64,000 nt of DNA from Quercus robur (Eukaryota; Streptophyta; Magnoliopsida; Fagales; Fagaceae), in the NCBI RefSeq assembly GCF_932294415.1, contig NC_065537.1, positions 66,602,290 to 66,666,289 on the forward strand, read 5' to 3'. Made by a program: the position numbers and the translations under genes. The notes under the pieces were generated by a model. The model did no database searches, was not told the DNA's origin, and saw nothing but the letters and a program-made list of their open reading frames with translations. Numbering within the stretch: the first letter of the stretch is position 1; every line of letters begins with the position of its first letter. This document shows, piece after piece, positions 12,240 through 23,889 of this stretch.

Positions 12240-12652
12240 GAATCATTAAAAGAACTAGAAAGATGAGGGGTTCATGGTTTTAAGATTGTACAGGGGCTTA
12301 ATTGGAGGTTAAAATTTGATTACATAATAATTATTTTAACTAGTTGCTAACAAAAAGTTTAACATAAATTTAATACACATATACTCACTATAATTAAAAT
12401 AAAATAAAAAATTATCTGATATAAAAAATGAAAAGCAACTTTCTTAAGAACTTAAAATTCAATATAAAGAAAATATTTACAAAATATTAGAAACTGACAA
12501 ATATTTCCCAAAACTTTTTTTTTTTTTTAATTCAAATTTTCTCTCCCTAAATCCAATATAAATTACATCTATACATTTATTTTAAAAATTGGAACAAATA
12601 CTTTTAGGACCCAAAAAGTCAAAACCTAACCAAATAATAAAAAATAAATAAA
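12240..12652. repeat. Diverged copy of the 1,731-type repeat
   Basis: Contains catggttttaag, actagttgctaacaa and tctctccctaaatccaa in the same order as 1,790-1,960. It is mirrored at 32,550-32,950 in the right arm. No gene. Confidence 0.55.
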
Positions 12653-13995
12653 GGTAAAATGTCATTTTCATCCCTAAACTATCACAAAAGTTCTCTTTTC
12701 GTCCTTAAACTTTCAAAAGTTTTGTTTTCGTTCCTAAACTTTGCAAAACGTTCTAATTTTTGTCTCTCTATCTGTGTCCATTAATTTTTGTCTTGCGTGG
12801 CTTGACAAAGTGCTAATGTGGTATCTGATTTGAACTAAATTATTTTATTTAAACAAATATGGATATGTGACAAAGACTTATTGGAACACGTGGGAACATT
12901 TTTTTAAAAGACCAAAATTACCCTTCACTCCCTCCATCTGTGAAATCCTCATTTTCTATGAATACCCCCAACGACAGCCCAATCGGCAACCAAAATCAGC
13001 AAAATAGCTTCAATGTCCTAGATTAATCTCTCCCTTATAAGGTAAAATTTTTTTTATTTGTTGCTTCATAGCTTTATTGGAATGTATGGATTTATTGGGG
13101 TTGCTATGCTTATTGTGAAGACTCCGTTAGACATTGTTGCGGCAAACTCCAAGCATTTAAGTGCTTGACATGGGCCTTATTTATTGCTTTAACATCTTTC
13201 TTAGAATCCAGCTTGTGATTGGAAAGATGACATGATTCCTTAGCCTCCAAATTAGGGGCAAAACTACAACCAAGGGGTGTGGGAGCCATGGCCTCCCAAT
13301 TTTTTTTTTTTATCCTTTATAATATTTATAACTATTAAACATTTGTTAAGATATAACCTACAAAATAGGAATTGGCCCTCCCAAGCCCCTTGTTTGTAGT
13401 TTTGCCCCTAATTTGGAGGCTAAGGAATCAAGTCATCTTTCCAATCATAAGCTGGATCCTAAGAATGATGTTAAAGCAATAAATAAGGCCTATGTCAAGC
13501 ACTTAAATTCTTGGAAGTCTCTTTCATAAAATCCAGTGTCTATTGTTGAAGACTTCATCAGACATTAACGAACCACGTATTGTGTTTGAGTGACTTTAAT
13601 AAATTTAGTTGGCTTGCTGCACATGTTAATCACTATGTAACTTCGACAAAGGCATAAACTAACGGTCGATTGGAGTCGCCGGTTTGAGGTTTTCAATGAG
13701 GGTGGTGGCCTTTCTTGGTCAAGGAACTTTGAGTTAACGCCAGCATGCCTGAGACTTGGATATTTTGGTGGGGGTAATTTTGGCCATTTAAAAAATGGTT
13801 CCCATCTGTGTCTATATGTCTTTGCCACGTGTTCATATTTGTTTAAATAAAATAATTTAGTCCAAGTTAGATACCACATCAGCACTCCTCTAAGTCATGT
13901 AAGACATAAACTAACGGAAACAAACGGAAGGATGAAAGTTAGATTGTTTTGCAAAATTTAGGGACAAGAATAGAACTTCTAAAAGTTCAAGGATG
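12653..13995. mobile_element. MULE-like nonautonomous element, left arm (3' terminus lost)
   Basis: The left end, ggtaaaatgtcattttcatc, matches the terminal repeat of the complete element at 31,638-32,491. The opposite end here stops short by about 45 bp and joins directly to sequence that in the right arm lies 4.3 kb away, indicating a deletion. The interior is enlarged by a foldback insertion (13,150-13,517). Confidence 0.65.
13150..13517. mobile_element. Foldback element nested in the MULE-like element
   Basis: Arms 13,150-13,282 and 13,386-13,517 are near-perfect reverse complements (shared text includes tagttttgcccctaatttgg and agcaataaataaggcc), separated by about 100 bp with a T-run. 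Short related flanks (gactccgttagacattgttg and gacttcatcagacattaacg) lie outside. The right-arm MULE lacks it. Confidence 0.75.
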
Positions 13996-14840
13996 AAAGA
14001 AAGACAGACTTTTATTATTGATACCAATCAAAAACTATAAGTTGGAGACATCATCGGCTACAAGGTCGGCAATGAATAACGGAGTTTCCTATTTCCTCCA
14101 TCCATACAATTTTAGAATTACAAGATTGGCCCAACACAGCTATGAGTTATGAAATGAGTAGGTTTTGTTACAACTTGCTTTTGTAAGACTAAAAAACTAA
14201 TGATCTAAAAGAAACATCCCACTGACTTACCTCCTCTAATGAATGAACCATACCTAAAGTTCTAAACTATTTCATTTTGATGCCCAATTGTGCCAAAATA
14301 AACCCACCTATACTTATGAGTTGCTTTTTGTAAGTTGAACCCGATTCGTTAGGCTACAGGAGCTCTCATTCAACTAAATATTACACCAGCCCAATTCACA
14401 ACAATGGCTTAAACCAGATCCTCTTGAAGATCTCTTTTCAAAATCCCATCTGAAAACATGGCCTATGACCACTTAAATCAAACCCCCAACTCAATCTCAC
14501 TTAAAATTCTCCTTTTAAATCCAACCCACACCAGCCTTGGCCCACCTCTTGACCCATTTTGAATTAAACCTATTCAGTTCGAGTCCAACCTTAAAATTTA
14601 ACCCATTCCACCAAAAAAGCCCACCTAAAACTTTACTTAAAGCTCTTAAAAAACTCAAGCCCAAGCCTAGATACACATTCAAACATAAGCCTAATAGTGA
14701 AACATATCATTTTTCTTTTCTGCAGCCCAGTCCAAAAATATTAAATCAAGTTTTTATTGTCTAGTCTTGGAGAAGAAAGCCATTTTAGAATTCAATACCC
14801 AATTGTAACCCAAAACTTACACAGTTCAGTCCAAAAATTA
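13996..14840. repeat. Inner end of the left arm
   Basis: Matches 26,425-27,189 inverted. It encodes parallel open stretches (14,537-14,764 plus; 26,506-26,721 minus) rich in Ser, Pro, Lys and Phe that I do not recognise. The frames are short and have no homologue known to me, so they are probably not genes. Confidence 0.6.
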
Positions 14841-17044
14841 TAAAAGTTAAGACCCAAAAAAAAAAAAAAAAAAATCTCATTTAACCAAGCATAACATAAT
14901 ATTTAACTTATCCAACTAATATACTACATATATAGCAGTACATTGATTATCAAAAAAATTTAGTAGTACATTCTTTTGGAGCTAAAAAACAACATAAGAA
15001 AGAACAAAGAAGAAAAACCACTTCAATGCAGTAATTATATCAAGCTTATTACAACCAAAAAAAAAGGAAAAATAAACAATAAACAAAGAGGCATATGTAA
15101 CCCCCTGCTTAATCAAGTTCAGCTACAAATATGAAAAAAAAAAATTAATTAAAATAAAAATTGCAAGCACCTGCAACGAATGAAGAAGTTATTAAGGTGT
15201 TCTTCCCGTATGAATAATGGTGTCAAGGGAGTTCCCAAATCTGTTGGATTGAAATAACCAACGAAAGTAAAATAGAATAGAATACCATAGAAACATCTTA
15301 GTAAAAATAACATAATTATCAATGATATAAATAAAACTACCATTCCATCTAGAAAAGAGACTTTGACAATGCAAAAAACTACCATTCCATTGGATTTGGA
15401 GTTGAGCAATAGTTGCATTGCCACTTGCCAACATTGGTGTCATTATTAGAAAGATTAGGATGTCAAAGAAGTGACGATAATCTAAATTTATTGCAAATCT
15501 ACATGGAAAAGTCATTAATTTAGTCCTCATCACATACCCCCAAACCACAATTCATTCCCAACATGTTCACTGATATATTCAGAAGGAAAACAAAGATTGA
15601 ACTTAAAAAACCAATAAAAATAACACTAAATACAGCTATCAATATACTATGAAGCTCCAAAGAGTGTTAAGATACTCTCTTCCCGCTAAAAGCAAAACCA
15701 ATGCAAAATATGAATGATATTGCAACTCCAAAAACATATACTTTCAAGGTGCTAAACTGCATAAAACACATGTAACACCTTAACTACCACTGTTAATATG
15801 GTTTATTATCAAAATTCAAACCAACTTAATACAGCAACCAACATAATATAAAGCTTCAAAGAACCTGAAGATAGTATCTTTCCCTCTGAAAAGCAAAAAT
15901 ATGATGCAAAATACTGGCATATATCCACCAATATCATCAACCAAATGAACCCAAAAAAATAGAAGCCCAATCAAATTCCCACAGTAGGCTTACATTACAA
16001 GTTTACAAATACACCAAAGAAATACTTCTACTTACTAATTCTAATGCAAAGGAAGCTGAATAACAATTCAAAATCCAAAATAAGCAACTGGGAATTCACC
16101 TAAACTTCATTAAGAAGCACAAGATAAGAAAAAGAAAGAAACTTGGTGGACCTGCAGAGAATTGAACAACTTGGACTTTTTTTTTTATTTTATTTGAGAA
16201 GCAACTTGGACTTTAAAAAGGAAAAAAGGGAGAGACCAACCACAATAGATTAATAGCTTTCCTGATATTTAGTTTTCTAAAAGTTGGCAATATCCTGCAA
16301 AGGTCGACAATAACGGTCATTACTTAAAAATTAGGACTCAGATTCATTAGCTATTAGAAGCTTTTTAATGCAGCACCTACCAAAATGAATACTCATGGCA
16401 GTCTCAATTTTCAATCAATCTTGTATTCCCAAAATAAGGCTACATTAAACAGAGCGACAATCTAACAAAGAGGCAAATGAAAAGATGGAAAAAAAATGAC
16501 ATCAACAAAAAGAGATGTAAGCAAGAACCTACCTAAAAAACCCTATCTCTATAACTGAAATTTAGCAACCAACATTAGGAAAGAATTATAGCTGGATTCA
16601 AAATTGGAATCGCATATATTATAGCACTTGCAATTCATATTGATATAAGAGTCTTAGGATGCTCGGAATATCCTATGAAAAAAATTAAAATTGAATGGAA
16701 AAGATGGCATAAAGAAACTGAAACAAATCCTCCAACAGTGACAAAACCATAACCTAAATAAAGAAAATTTAAACTCTCACAATCTGAAATAAAACAGAAA
16801 ATTAAGTAAATATGAAAAGGGTACGAAGAAATGAACTTGATGCATAATTTTGAAGCATTTTTTATGTTAGAATTAAATGATTTCATTTAAGGGGCAAACA
16901 AAAAGAAAAACAAAATCTTACAAAAATCTACCAAACAAGGAAAAACATTCTAACCAAATAGCAATAATCAACAAAATAGAACCCAAAAAAATGGAAAAAT
17001 AAAATGGGAAATCAGGTTACCTTTAACCTTGATTTAATAACCTT
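14841..17044. other. Unassigned AT-rich spacer
   Basis: No supported gene. Two decayed direct repeats of about 90 bp are visible (15,640-15,730 and 15,840-15,915, each with an aagctccaaagagt/aagcttcaaagaac core). Minus-strand ORFs at 15,149-15,548 overlap each other in different frames and look random. Confidence 0.4.
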
Positions 17045-18846
17045 GATGAAAATCAGGAAGCACTTGGTTACAAAACTCTAAGGCACACAAATGCAGTAGC
17101 TTCTCACAGAGTATATGAGTTCTAAGTCTCTATTTCTGTATTTGATGACTTTTAAATAAGTTTTATATATGACTAGGGTTGTAAGAAGAGAAACCCTAAT
17201 CATTCAAGTCATCATGGGCCAAATTTCAGATTTGAGATTTTTGAAATTGTAGTTATCGATAGATCGAGCTTATGTCGAGCTTCTCCATTAATCTTCGATA
17301 GCAACATCTATCAAGTTTGTGTCAAGGCTTAATGAAATAGTATTTTCTTTCACTTATTTCTTGGATCAACCTTCATGTCTTTAATGATACCACTTGATAT
17401 GTTTGAACAACATACTCCTTGATACATTAATCCCAAGTTGTCAAGACTTAATGAAACAGTCTTTCTTCACTTGGTTCTTGGATTAACCTTTATGTCTTTA
17501 TTGATACCACTTGATATGTTTGAACAACATACTCCTTGATACATTAATCCCAACTTAGATCTACCCAATTACAAGTAAAGTTCATTTTGTCAAAATAGGA
17601 CCCTAACAACAATAACAGTGCTCCTCCCTAGTAAAGTTCAAGCTTAATGGGACAGTACTCTTCCTAAAATGAATGTCCCATCATCACATTGAAATTATGT
17701 AACACCAACCAATTTTTATTTTTTTTAATTTATTTTATAAGGTCTCGTTATTTATTGACTCTAAATTAGGTAAGGATGAGATGTAAAAGAAAAACTCATG
17801 TTTTACATCATCTAATAAAAAATTGGCATATCAGTTTTTCACTTAAAACTCAATAGATTCTATCACACATAATAATATCTCGATAAACTCATAATCAAAG
17901 TTGGATTTTCATATGGATATTAGAATTGATTAAGTGTGGTTATGCTTATTCTTTAATATGTAATATGACGATATGGCATGTTGAAATTGGAGGGCTAAAA
18001 CTTGGGATTTACACCATATCCTTATAGAATTTAATCTCTTAGTTATTTAAAAGAACTCATTACACAATTATGGAAAGCCAATTAAGGCCCTTGGCACTAA
18101 CCATGCAGGTTAAATAGCATTAATATTGACCAAATTACTATTATACTAGTCGCTAACCCGTGCGATACATGAAATTGTTTTAAATCAAATGTTAACATGT
18201 TCAAGTTTAAACATTTCTCTAATTACAACTATTGAAAGCTATATTGGCTCCAATATAAGATGAAACATGTAGTTATGATGAAACTATCAAAATATTACAC
18301 ATAAGATCATTAAAAATGAGATAAATAAAAATATTATGAAGTAATATATTACAATAATTATAATATGCTCTTATATTTGGTTTAATAAGTATTACAAAAG
18401 AACCAGTAAATAGAATAAATATACAATTGTGCTTACATCTTCAAGCTTTATCCAGTTCTTTTTAATATTCTATTTCCTCCCTTTCTTAGGCTCTTCTCTT
18501 TTCTAAACTACTTCAAGCTACTTAATTTTCACCAAATTAATATCAAGTATAACACCAAATTATACCAATTCAATCCAAGATTTACAATGTAAAACCAAAC
18601 ACTCTTAATGTCAATAAATTTCATAATAACCCCACCCCAGCTATTAAATTATAAAAAATCCAATATATCTATAATCTTCATGAAAATAAGTATTCCATTG
18701 ATCTTCATCTTGGAATTCAGAAATAAAATAATAAAAGAGATCAAACACACACAAAAAGATTCAATATATCCAAGTTATAAATAAAATACCAGTACTAACT
18801 GTGTTAAGGTGGAAAATGGTACTATCTTTTGCCATATATAAATACA
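17045..18846 (-). repeat. Third, partial copy of the outer arm segment
   Basis: Reads as the reverse complement of about 3,010-4,640: part of the solo LTR (17,045-17,702), its ccaac flank, the intervening unique-looking sequence, and the Helitron 3' end (CTAG at 18,146-18,149). About 360 bp at 18,423-18,785 is inserted relative to the left arm, between short aataaa repeats. Confidence 0.8.
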
Positions 18847-19239
18847 ACATGACCTAAGACCTCAAAAGCTTACATGGAATATGTTTAAATGGTACTATAT
18901 GATTTTATTCAAACATTAAGAATACAAAAGCCATAAATCTAGATATTTATGGCATTTGTTTCAAGTTTATGCCAAACCAAAACTAAAGGCAAGCCTTCAA
19001 AAAAAACAAAAATATACATTTAAATCCAAATTTGTTAATTGGGAGCCACTGGGTGCAATTCACAATGGCTTTGTAAAAAACAACCCAAAAGGAAAAAATA
19101 AATGTTAAAATTTGTGTGGTCTTCCAAACTAGAAAACAACCCAAAATTAAAAATTAAAAAAGAAAGAAAGAAAGAAAGATGTAGATGATATGTAAAAAGA
19201 TAGGTATTTGATAATGAAAATTAGAAGGGTGTGAGTTAA
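18847..19239. other. Spacer before the pararetrovirus fossil
   Basis: AT-rich; no gene or recognisable terminus. Ends in an aaag microsatellite near 19,155-19,175. Confidence 0.4.
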
Positions 19240-22200
19240 AAGGGAAAAAACCTTGTTGTAATACCATTAATACTCTATCCATATATCGAAAGACACTTAA
19301 TATTTTAACTAAAGGAGAAGAACAAGAAAACTTGCTAATAAATTTGATAAGCCAAATCGATAATCCTGAGCTTAAAGAAGAATATTTTAAAAAACTCAAG
19401 AAAACTATTATTAAAGATGATTATGATAAAAAGATAAAATCAAAGATAGATCTTGATGAAACTCTAGAAAGATTTAATAAAAAGAAATCTAAAGAAATAA
19501 CTGTTAATGATTTACAACATGAAATTACTGTTATTAAGAAAGAAATCATTGAGCTAAAAAATAATTTAAAGAATATTAAGGATGATAACTTTGGCTTAAA
19601 ACAATAAATATTACTTTTAAAAATTGACAAACAACTTGATAATGAACAATCTAATAGCGAGCCTAATGAGCAAAAAGATGAAAATGACCCCAATCAACAT
19701 GCTTATTGTGGGGACCGGCCCAGAATAATAAGTTGGTTGGGCCCTAGGCCCGTCCAAGGACCAGTTCTTCCGAGGAGACATCGTGGCCCAAGCAATCCTT
19801 ATGTAGGCCCATTGAGGCAAAGAGAACATGTCCGAGGAGTAATTCCTCCTCGGACATTGCAAAATCCAGATCAAAGGTGCGTCCCAGCCACTGTAGTCCA
19901 TCCCCTAAATACGCAAAAAAAAAAGGAAACCCAAAATATCCCAACAAAGGCTGCCACCACCGCATTAAATACCTCACAACTACTCTCCTGGCCGCATTAA
20001 TGAAGAAAAGACCCCTGAACAATGCTACCTTGGCCACTGCAACTCACAAAGAATTGATAAGGGTGTCTGATGAGACAGGTGCTCAAGTAGAGGTTTGGAT
20101 GATCAACAAGTGTAAAGCCCAGATGATAGGAGGGGGCCTATATAATATGTAAAAATCCCCCAAAGAGGAGGGGGACAAAAAAGAGAGGAGAGGAGGAACA
20201 CAAAAGAGAAATTTTACTGTATATGCCTAGGAATGAAGTTTCGAGCCTGATCATTTAAGAGGGATCTCTCTTCACATCCATCTTTTTCGTTCTTCTTTCT
20301 ATATTTTCTTAACCCATGCAACAAATCGTTTAAGCTAACTAAAACCAAGTTCTTCAGCCCATACTCTACAAAAAATTCATTGTGTGGGACTTTTTGGACC
20401 AAGACTTGACCAACAAGGATTGGGCCACTAGAATTGTGCCCCTACACTTATCTTTCTGATCCTACTGCTGATGTTAATAGACTCAATCTTATTAACAGAT
20501 TGATTCCTCCAAAATGGTTTTCAAAAGTTAAAATTTTTGTTTTCCATGAATATGAATTCAATGTTATTGTCATGATTGACTCTGTTGCTAATATGAATTG
20601 CATTCAAGAAGGAATAATTCCTTCTAAATATTATGAAAATTCCACGAAGAAACTGCTTTCTGCTAATGTTACTCAAATGGAAATCAAATATGAATTAAAT
20701 AATGCTCATGTTTGCCATGAAAATGTTTGTTTTAAAATCCCCTCTGTTCTTGTTAAAAACATGACTAATAAAGTGATTTTTGACATACCTTTCATATATT
20801 CTTTATATCCTTTTCTTATTGAACATATCCTTTTCTTATTGAACATGATGGTATCACTATTGACCCCTTTGGGTAGAAAGTGTTTGCTTCTAGATTTGAA
20901 GTTGATACTAATGATTCTTTAAGCTTGATTCATGCCAAAGCCAAGCATCTAAATTTTCTAAAAAAAGAGGTTAGATATAAGAAGATTGCTGAAAAACTTT
21001 CCGATAAATTATTACAATCCAAAATTGATAATTTTTATAAAATTTTGATATATGATGTTTGTTCTGATATCCCCAATGCTTTTTCCATGCTTTTTGGCAT
21101 AGGAAAAAGCATATTGTCAATTTGCCTTATGTTAGAGAATTTAATGAGAAAAACATTCCTAGTAAAGCTCATTCCATTCAAATGAATGCTGAAACTGTCG
21201 AATTTTGTAAAATGGAGATTCATGATTTACTTGCTAATAAACTGATTAGGAATAGCAAGTCCCCCTGGTCTTGTGTTGCCTTCTATGTTCAAAAAAATGC
21301 TGAAATTGAAAGAGGGACTCCTCTCTTAGTTATTAATTACAAACCTTTGAACAAAGTACTAGAATGAATTAAGTATCCTATCCCTAATAAGAGTGACCTA
21401 GTACATAGGTTAAGTGATGCTATCATATTTTCTAAATTCAATATGAAATCAGGGTTTTGGCAAGTCCAAATCAGTGAAGCCGATAAATACAAGACTACTT
21501 TCACCACTCCCTTTGGACATTATGAATGCAATGTTATGCCCTTTGGTCTTAAGAAAGCCCCTAGTGAATTCTAGAATATTATGAATGATATCTTCAATCC
21601 CCTGGATCTTGAAATGGCTATATGTAAAGGAAGGTGATGTTCTTACTTGGCAATGGTTTGTTATATGGTGGAATAAATTTTCCCACACCCAAGATGTTAT
21701 TGTTAATGTTACCTAGGAATTCCCTGCTACTCCTCAAAGCACTGTTAACACTATTACTCACGTTAAGGGTCAAGCTCTGGCTTACCCCCCATGTAGGCAG
21801 CCATGCCTTAACCCACTACATCTACACCTGCTACCACATCCACTACTAAACCTGCTATGTCTTCTGCCAAGACCAAAAAGAAGAAGTTTGCTTTTGATGG
21901 TCTCAACAAATCTGCCTTAGTAGCTCTGTTAAAACAACAATGAAAGGATGAAAAAGAAGCCACAAATGATAACGAAGAAGAAGAAGAAGAAGAAGAATGC
22001 CATGAATCTGGGGCATCCTCAGAAGCCTATGTTGCTAATTCCAATCCCTATAATCAGGAATTATTTGGTCATAATGAATCTTCAACACTAGATTTGGGAG
22101 AGAATTAACCTTGTCGACATAAGTAGCCAAAATTGCTAAAATAATTCTCCTAATAAGTCTGCACTAATTCCCTGATAAAGCTACAAGGGTGCTTTGATTC

Positions 22201-22560
22201 CCTGCTCTTGCTTTGGCTATTCCCCACTAGGGTATAATTACCTCTCCAAACAACACATGACCTGCCATAGATAGTAAAAAAGTCAATTTTATTGTTCACC
22301 TGAATAGTAAAAGTCAATTTTACAATTTAAATAATGTTTTATTTTGCCTATAAAAAGGAATGTCTCTTTCAGCTTAGAGGCATCACTTAATTTTTCTAGT
22401 TTCAAATTCCATGTAGTTTCCAGATTGATTCCTAAGCCTGAAACCTTTTTCCCATTCCAGTTTAAAACTTTGTATCTACTATTATCTCCTGTAAGTGTTT
22501 AAATCTCTTATTAAAATCTTATTATAATGCCTACTGTTTTATTTTAAGCTTTCTTATTTT
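19240..22560 (+). mobile_element. Endogenous pararetrovirus fossil (Caulimoviridae), broken
   Basis: Parts in order: a lysine-rich coiled-coil segment of coat/virion-associated type (about 19,270-19,610); an aspartic-protease segment with IDSVANMNCIQEGIIP (about 20,460-20,870); a reverse-transcriptase segment with MEIHDLLANKLI, GFWQVQI and YECNVMPFGL (about 21,120-21,640); a downstream polyprotein piece with WFVIWWNKF; an acidic tail; and a noncoding part with a TATA-like box near 22,350. The RT/RNase H portion is incomplete. The copy carries many breaks (clearly more than five) plus a solo LTR inserted inside it, so it is old and defective. The family is clear from the protease-RT order without integrase; the genus was not determined. 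Confidence 0.85.
19707..20446 (+). mobile_element. Solo LTR nested in the pararetrovirus fossil
   Basis: A 740-bp unit begins TGTGGGGACC and ends CCCCTACA, and is flanked by a 5-bp target duplication, cttat (19,702-19,706 and 20,447-20,451). It is GC-richer than its surroundings. The TG...CA ends, the size and the 5-bp duplication fit an LTR retrotransposon reduced to one LTR. It is younger than the virus copy. Confidence 0.88.
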
Positions 22561-23880
22561 CAGCAATTATATATATATATATATGGAAATAAATAGATAG
22601 AGATGGTGTAGAGTAAACAAATAAAATTCTCAATCTGTCTACTACTTAGATTAGATTATATTAAATTATACAGGAACACTATTGTTTTTGGCGAATGGAT
22701 AATTTTGCTTTCACAGTCGGTTTGTTCTAGTTGTTTTATTGGTCGGAACCGATTTTGAATATGGCAAAATCAAAAGTTTCGGTTTGGGGCAAAACTTCCT
22801 TTTCACACTGATTTGACCCTACCAATTTTAGAGCTAAATATTTTGTTGGAACACACTTGGAAAATTTTATGATCATTATTGTTGGAAAGGTTTTATTTTA
22901 TTAATGGAATTAGAGCTCTGACAATTGTGGTAAAATTTTTTTCTATTTTGCTATGAATGCAATTAAAAATATAATATGTATATATATACACACACACACT
23001 CTCTAGACCCAATTTGAGTTTGAGGCATGACACTTGCTATCTAAGGATTTGTTTAAAGATACTCATATAGATTAGGATATTAATTTATTTTATTTTATAT
23101 TATTAATGTTTATTCAAAATTTTAATATAATGAGAAATCCATTATATTGTTCCTTTTTTTTTAATTAAAAAAAAAAAAAAAAGATTTCTTCTTATGTACA
23201 ATATTTTTTCTAGGTTAAATGCAGCATTGTGTGCAGGTCGAGTTTGATGGGTTAAAGGTAAAAAATTTCAACCAAACCAAGATTAGTGTTACTTTTTACA
23301 AATCAAAGTCCTTACGCTCAATGTTGTAATCTGACAAAAAGAAACAATTCTATGTATAGAATCATGGATCACCCAATAACACTTATTTCTTCAAACTTGG
23401 TGAAGAAGGTGTTCAAACTGGGGCCATGGTCTACTATCTGGTGGTGCTCAAACCGTGCAAATCCAACCAATGATTAGAGGATATAGACTTCATGATTTTA
23501 ACAACTTTCTCGGTCCAAATGATCAATCTTCTCTTCATTAACATATCAAAAGTGAATGCAATGAAAAAAGGGAAAATTTGAGAAATTTAATAGTTATGGA
23601 TGTGAGTGGTGGTTAGGAATTTTTCAAAGCACTCTGATTGGGCTTAGTATTAATGGGTTTCTGAAGTGTGAAATTATTTTTGTGATTTTTCACTTTAAAA
23701 AAAGATGTCATTTGAAAAAAATTGTTGCCAAGGTCACTACTTTGTCAATTACGTAAATAATACCACTAATTACAGTTAGAAGTATGACTAATATCGCTCA
23801 TTTTTAAAACTTGAGAGATCAATAACATTTACTTGAAACTTGGAAGATAATTTCAGGAAAATTTTATGGAACAATATATA
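22561..23880. other. Spacer with weak coding-like remnant
   Basis: Mostly low-complexity sequence with TA repeats (22,568-22,583; 22,970-23,000). Around 23,235-23,560 short frames read FKLGEEGVQTGAMVYYLV-like text but are interrupted, and I cannot place them in a family. Confidence 0.35.
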
Positions 23881-23889
23881 TATATTTTG

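Larger units (their letters stand above)
3503..14840 (+). repeat. Left arm of the large inverted duplication
   Basis: This segment matches the reverse complement of 26,425-41,991. For the whole gene portion, paired positions sum to about 45,440 (6,071 with 39,372; 11,915 with 33,522). Exon lengths are identical except exon 5, which differs by one codon. Similarity continues through introns, promoters and 3' flanks. The arms then offset by about 4.2 kb near 13,990, where the left arm lacks sequence present at 27,333-31,640. Individual later insertions are listed separately. Confidence 0.92.

Noticed and set aside
15149-15548. Two overlapping minus-strand hydrophobic ORFs
   Set aside because: Two frames over the same DNA, AT-driven Phe/Ile/Leu content, no motif, no splice or promoter support.
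19737-20152. Overlapping ORFs on both strands
   Set aside because: They lie within the solo LTR and do not resemble any protein; GC-richer composition makes chance ORFs longer.
23235-23560. Possible host enzyme fragment
   Set aside because: Short frames with stops and no family motif I can name; insufficient to annotate.
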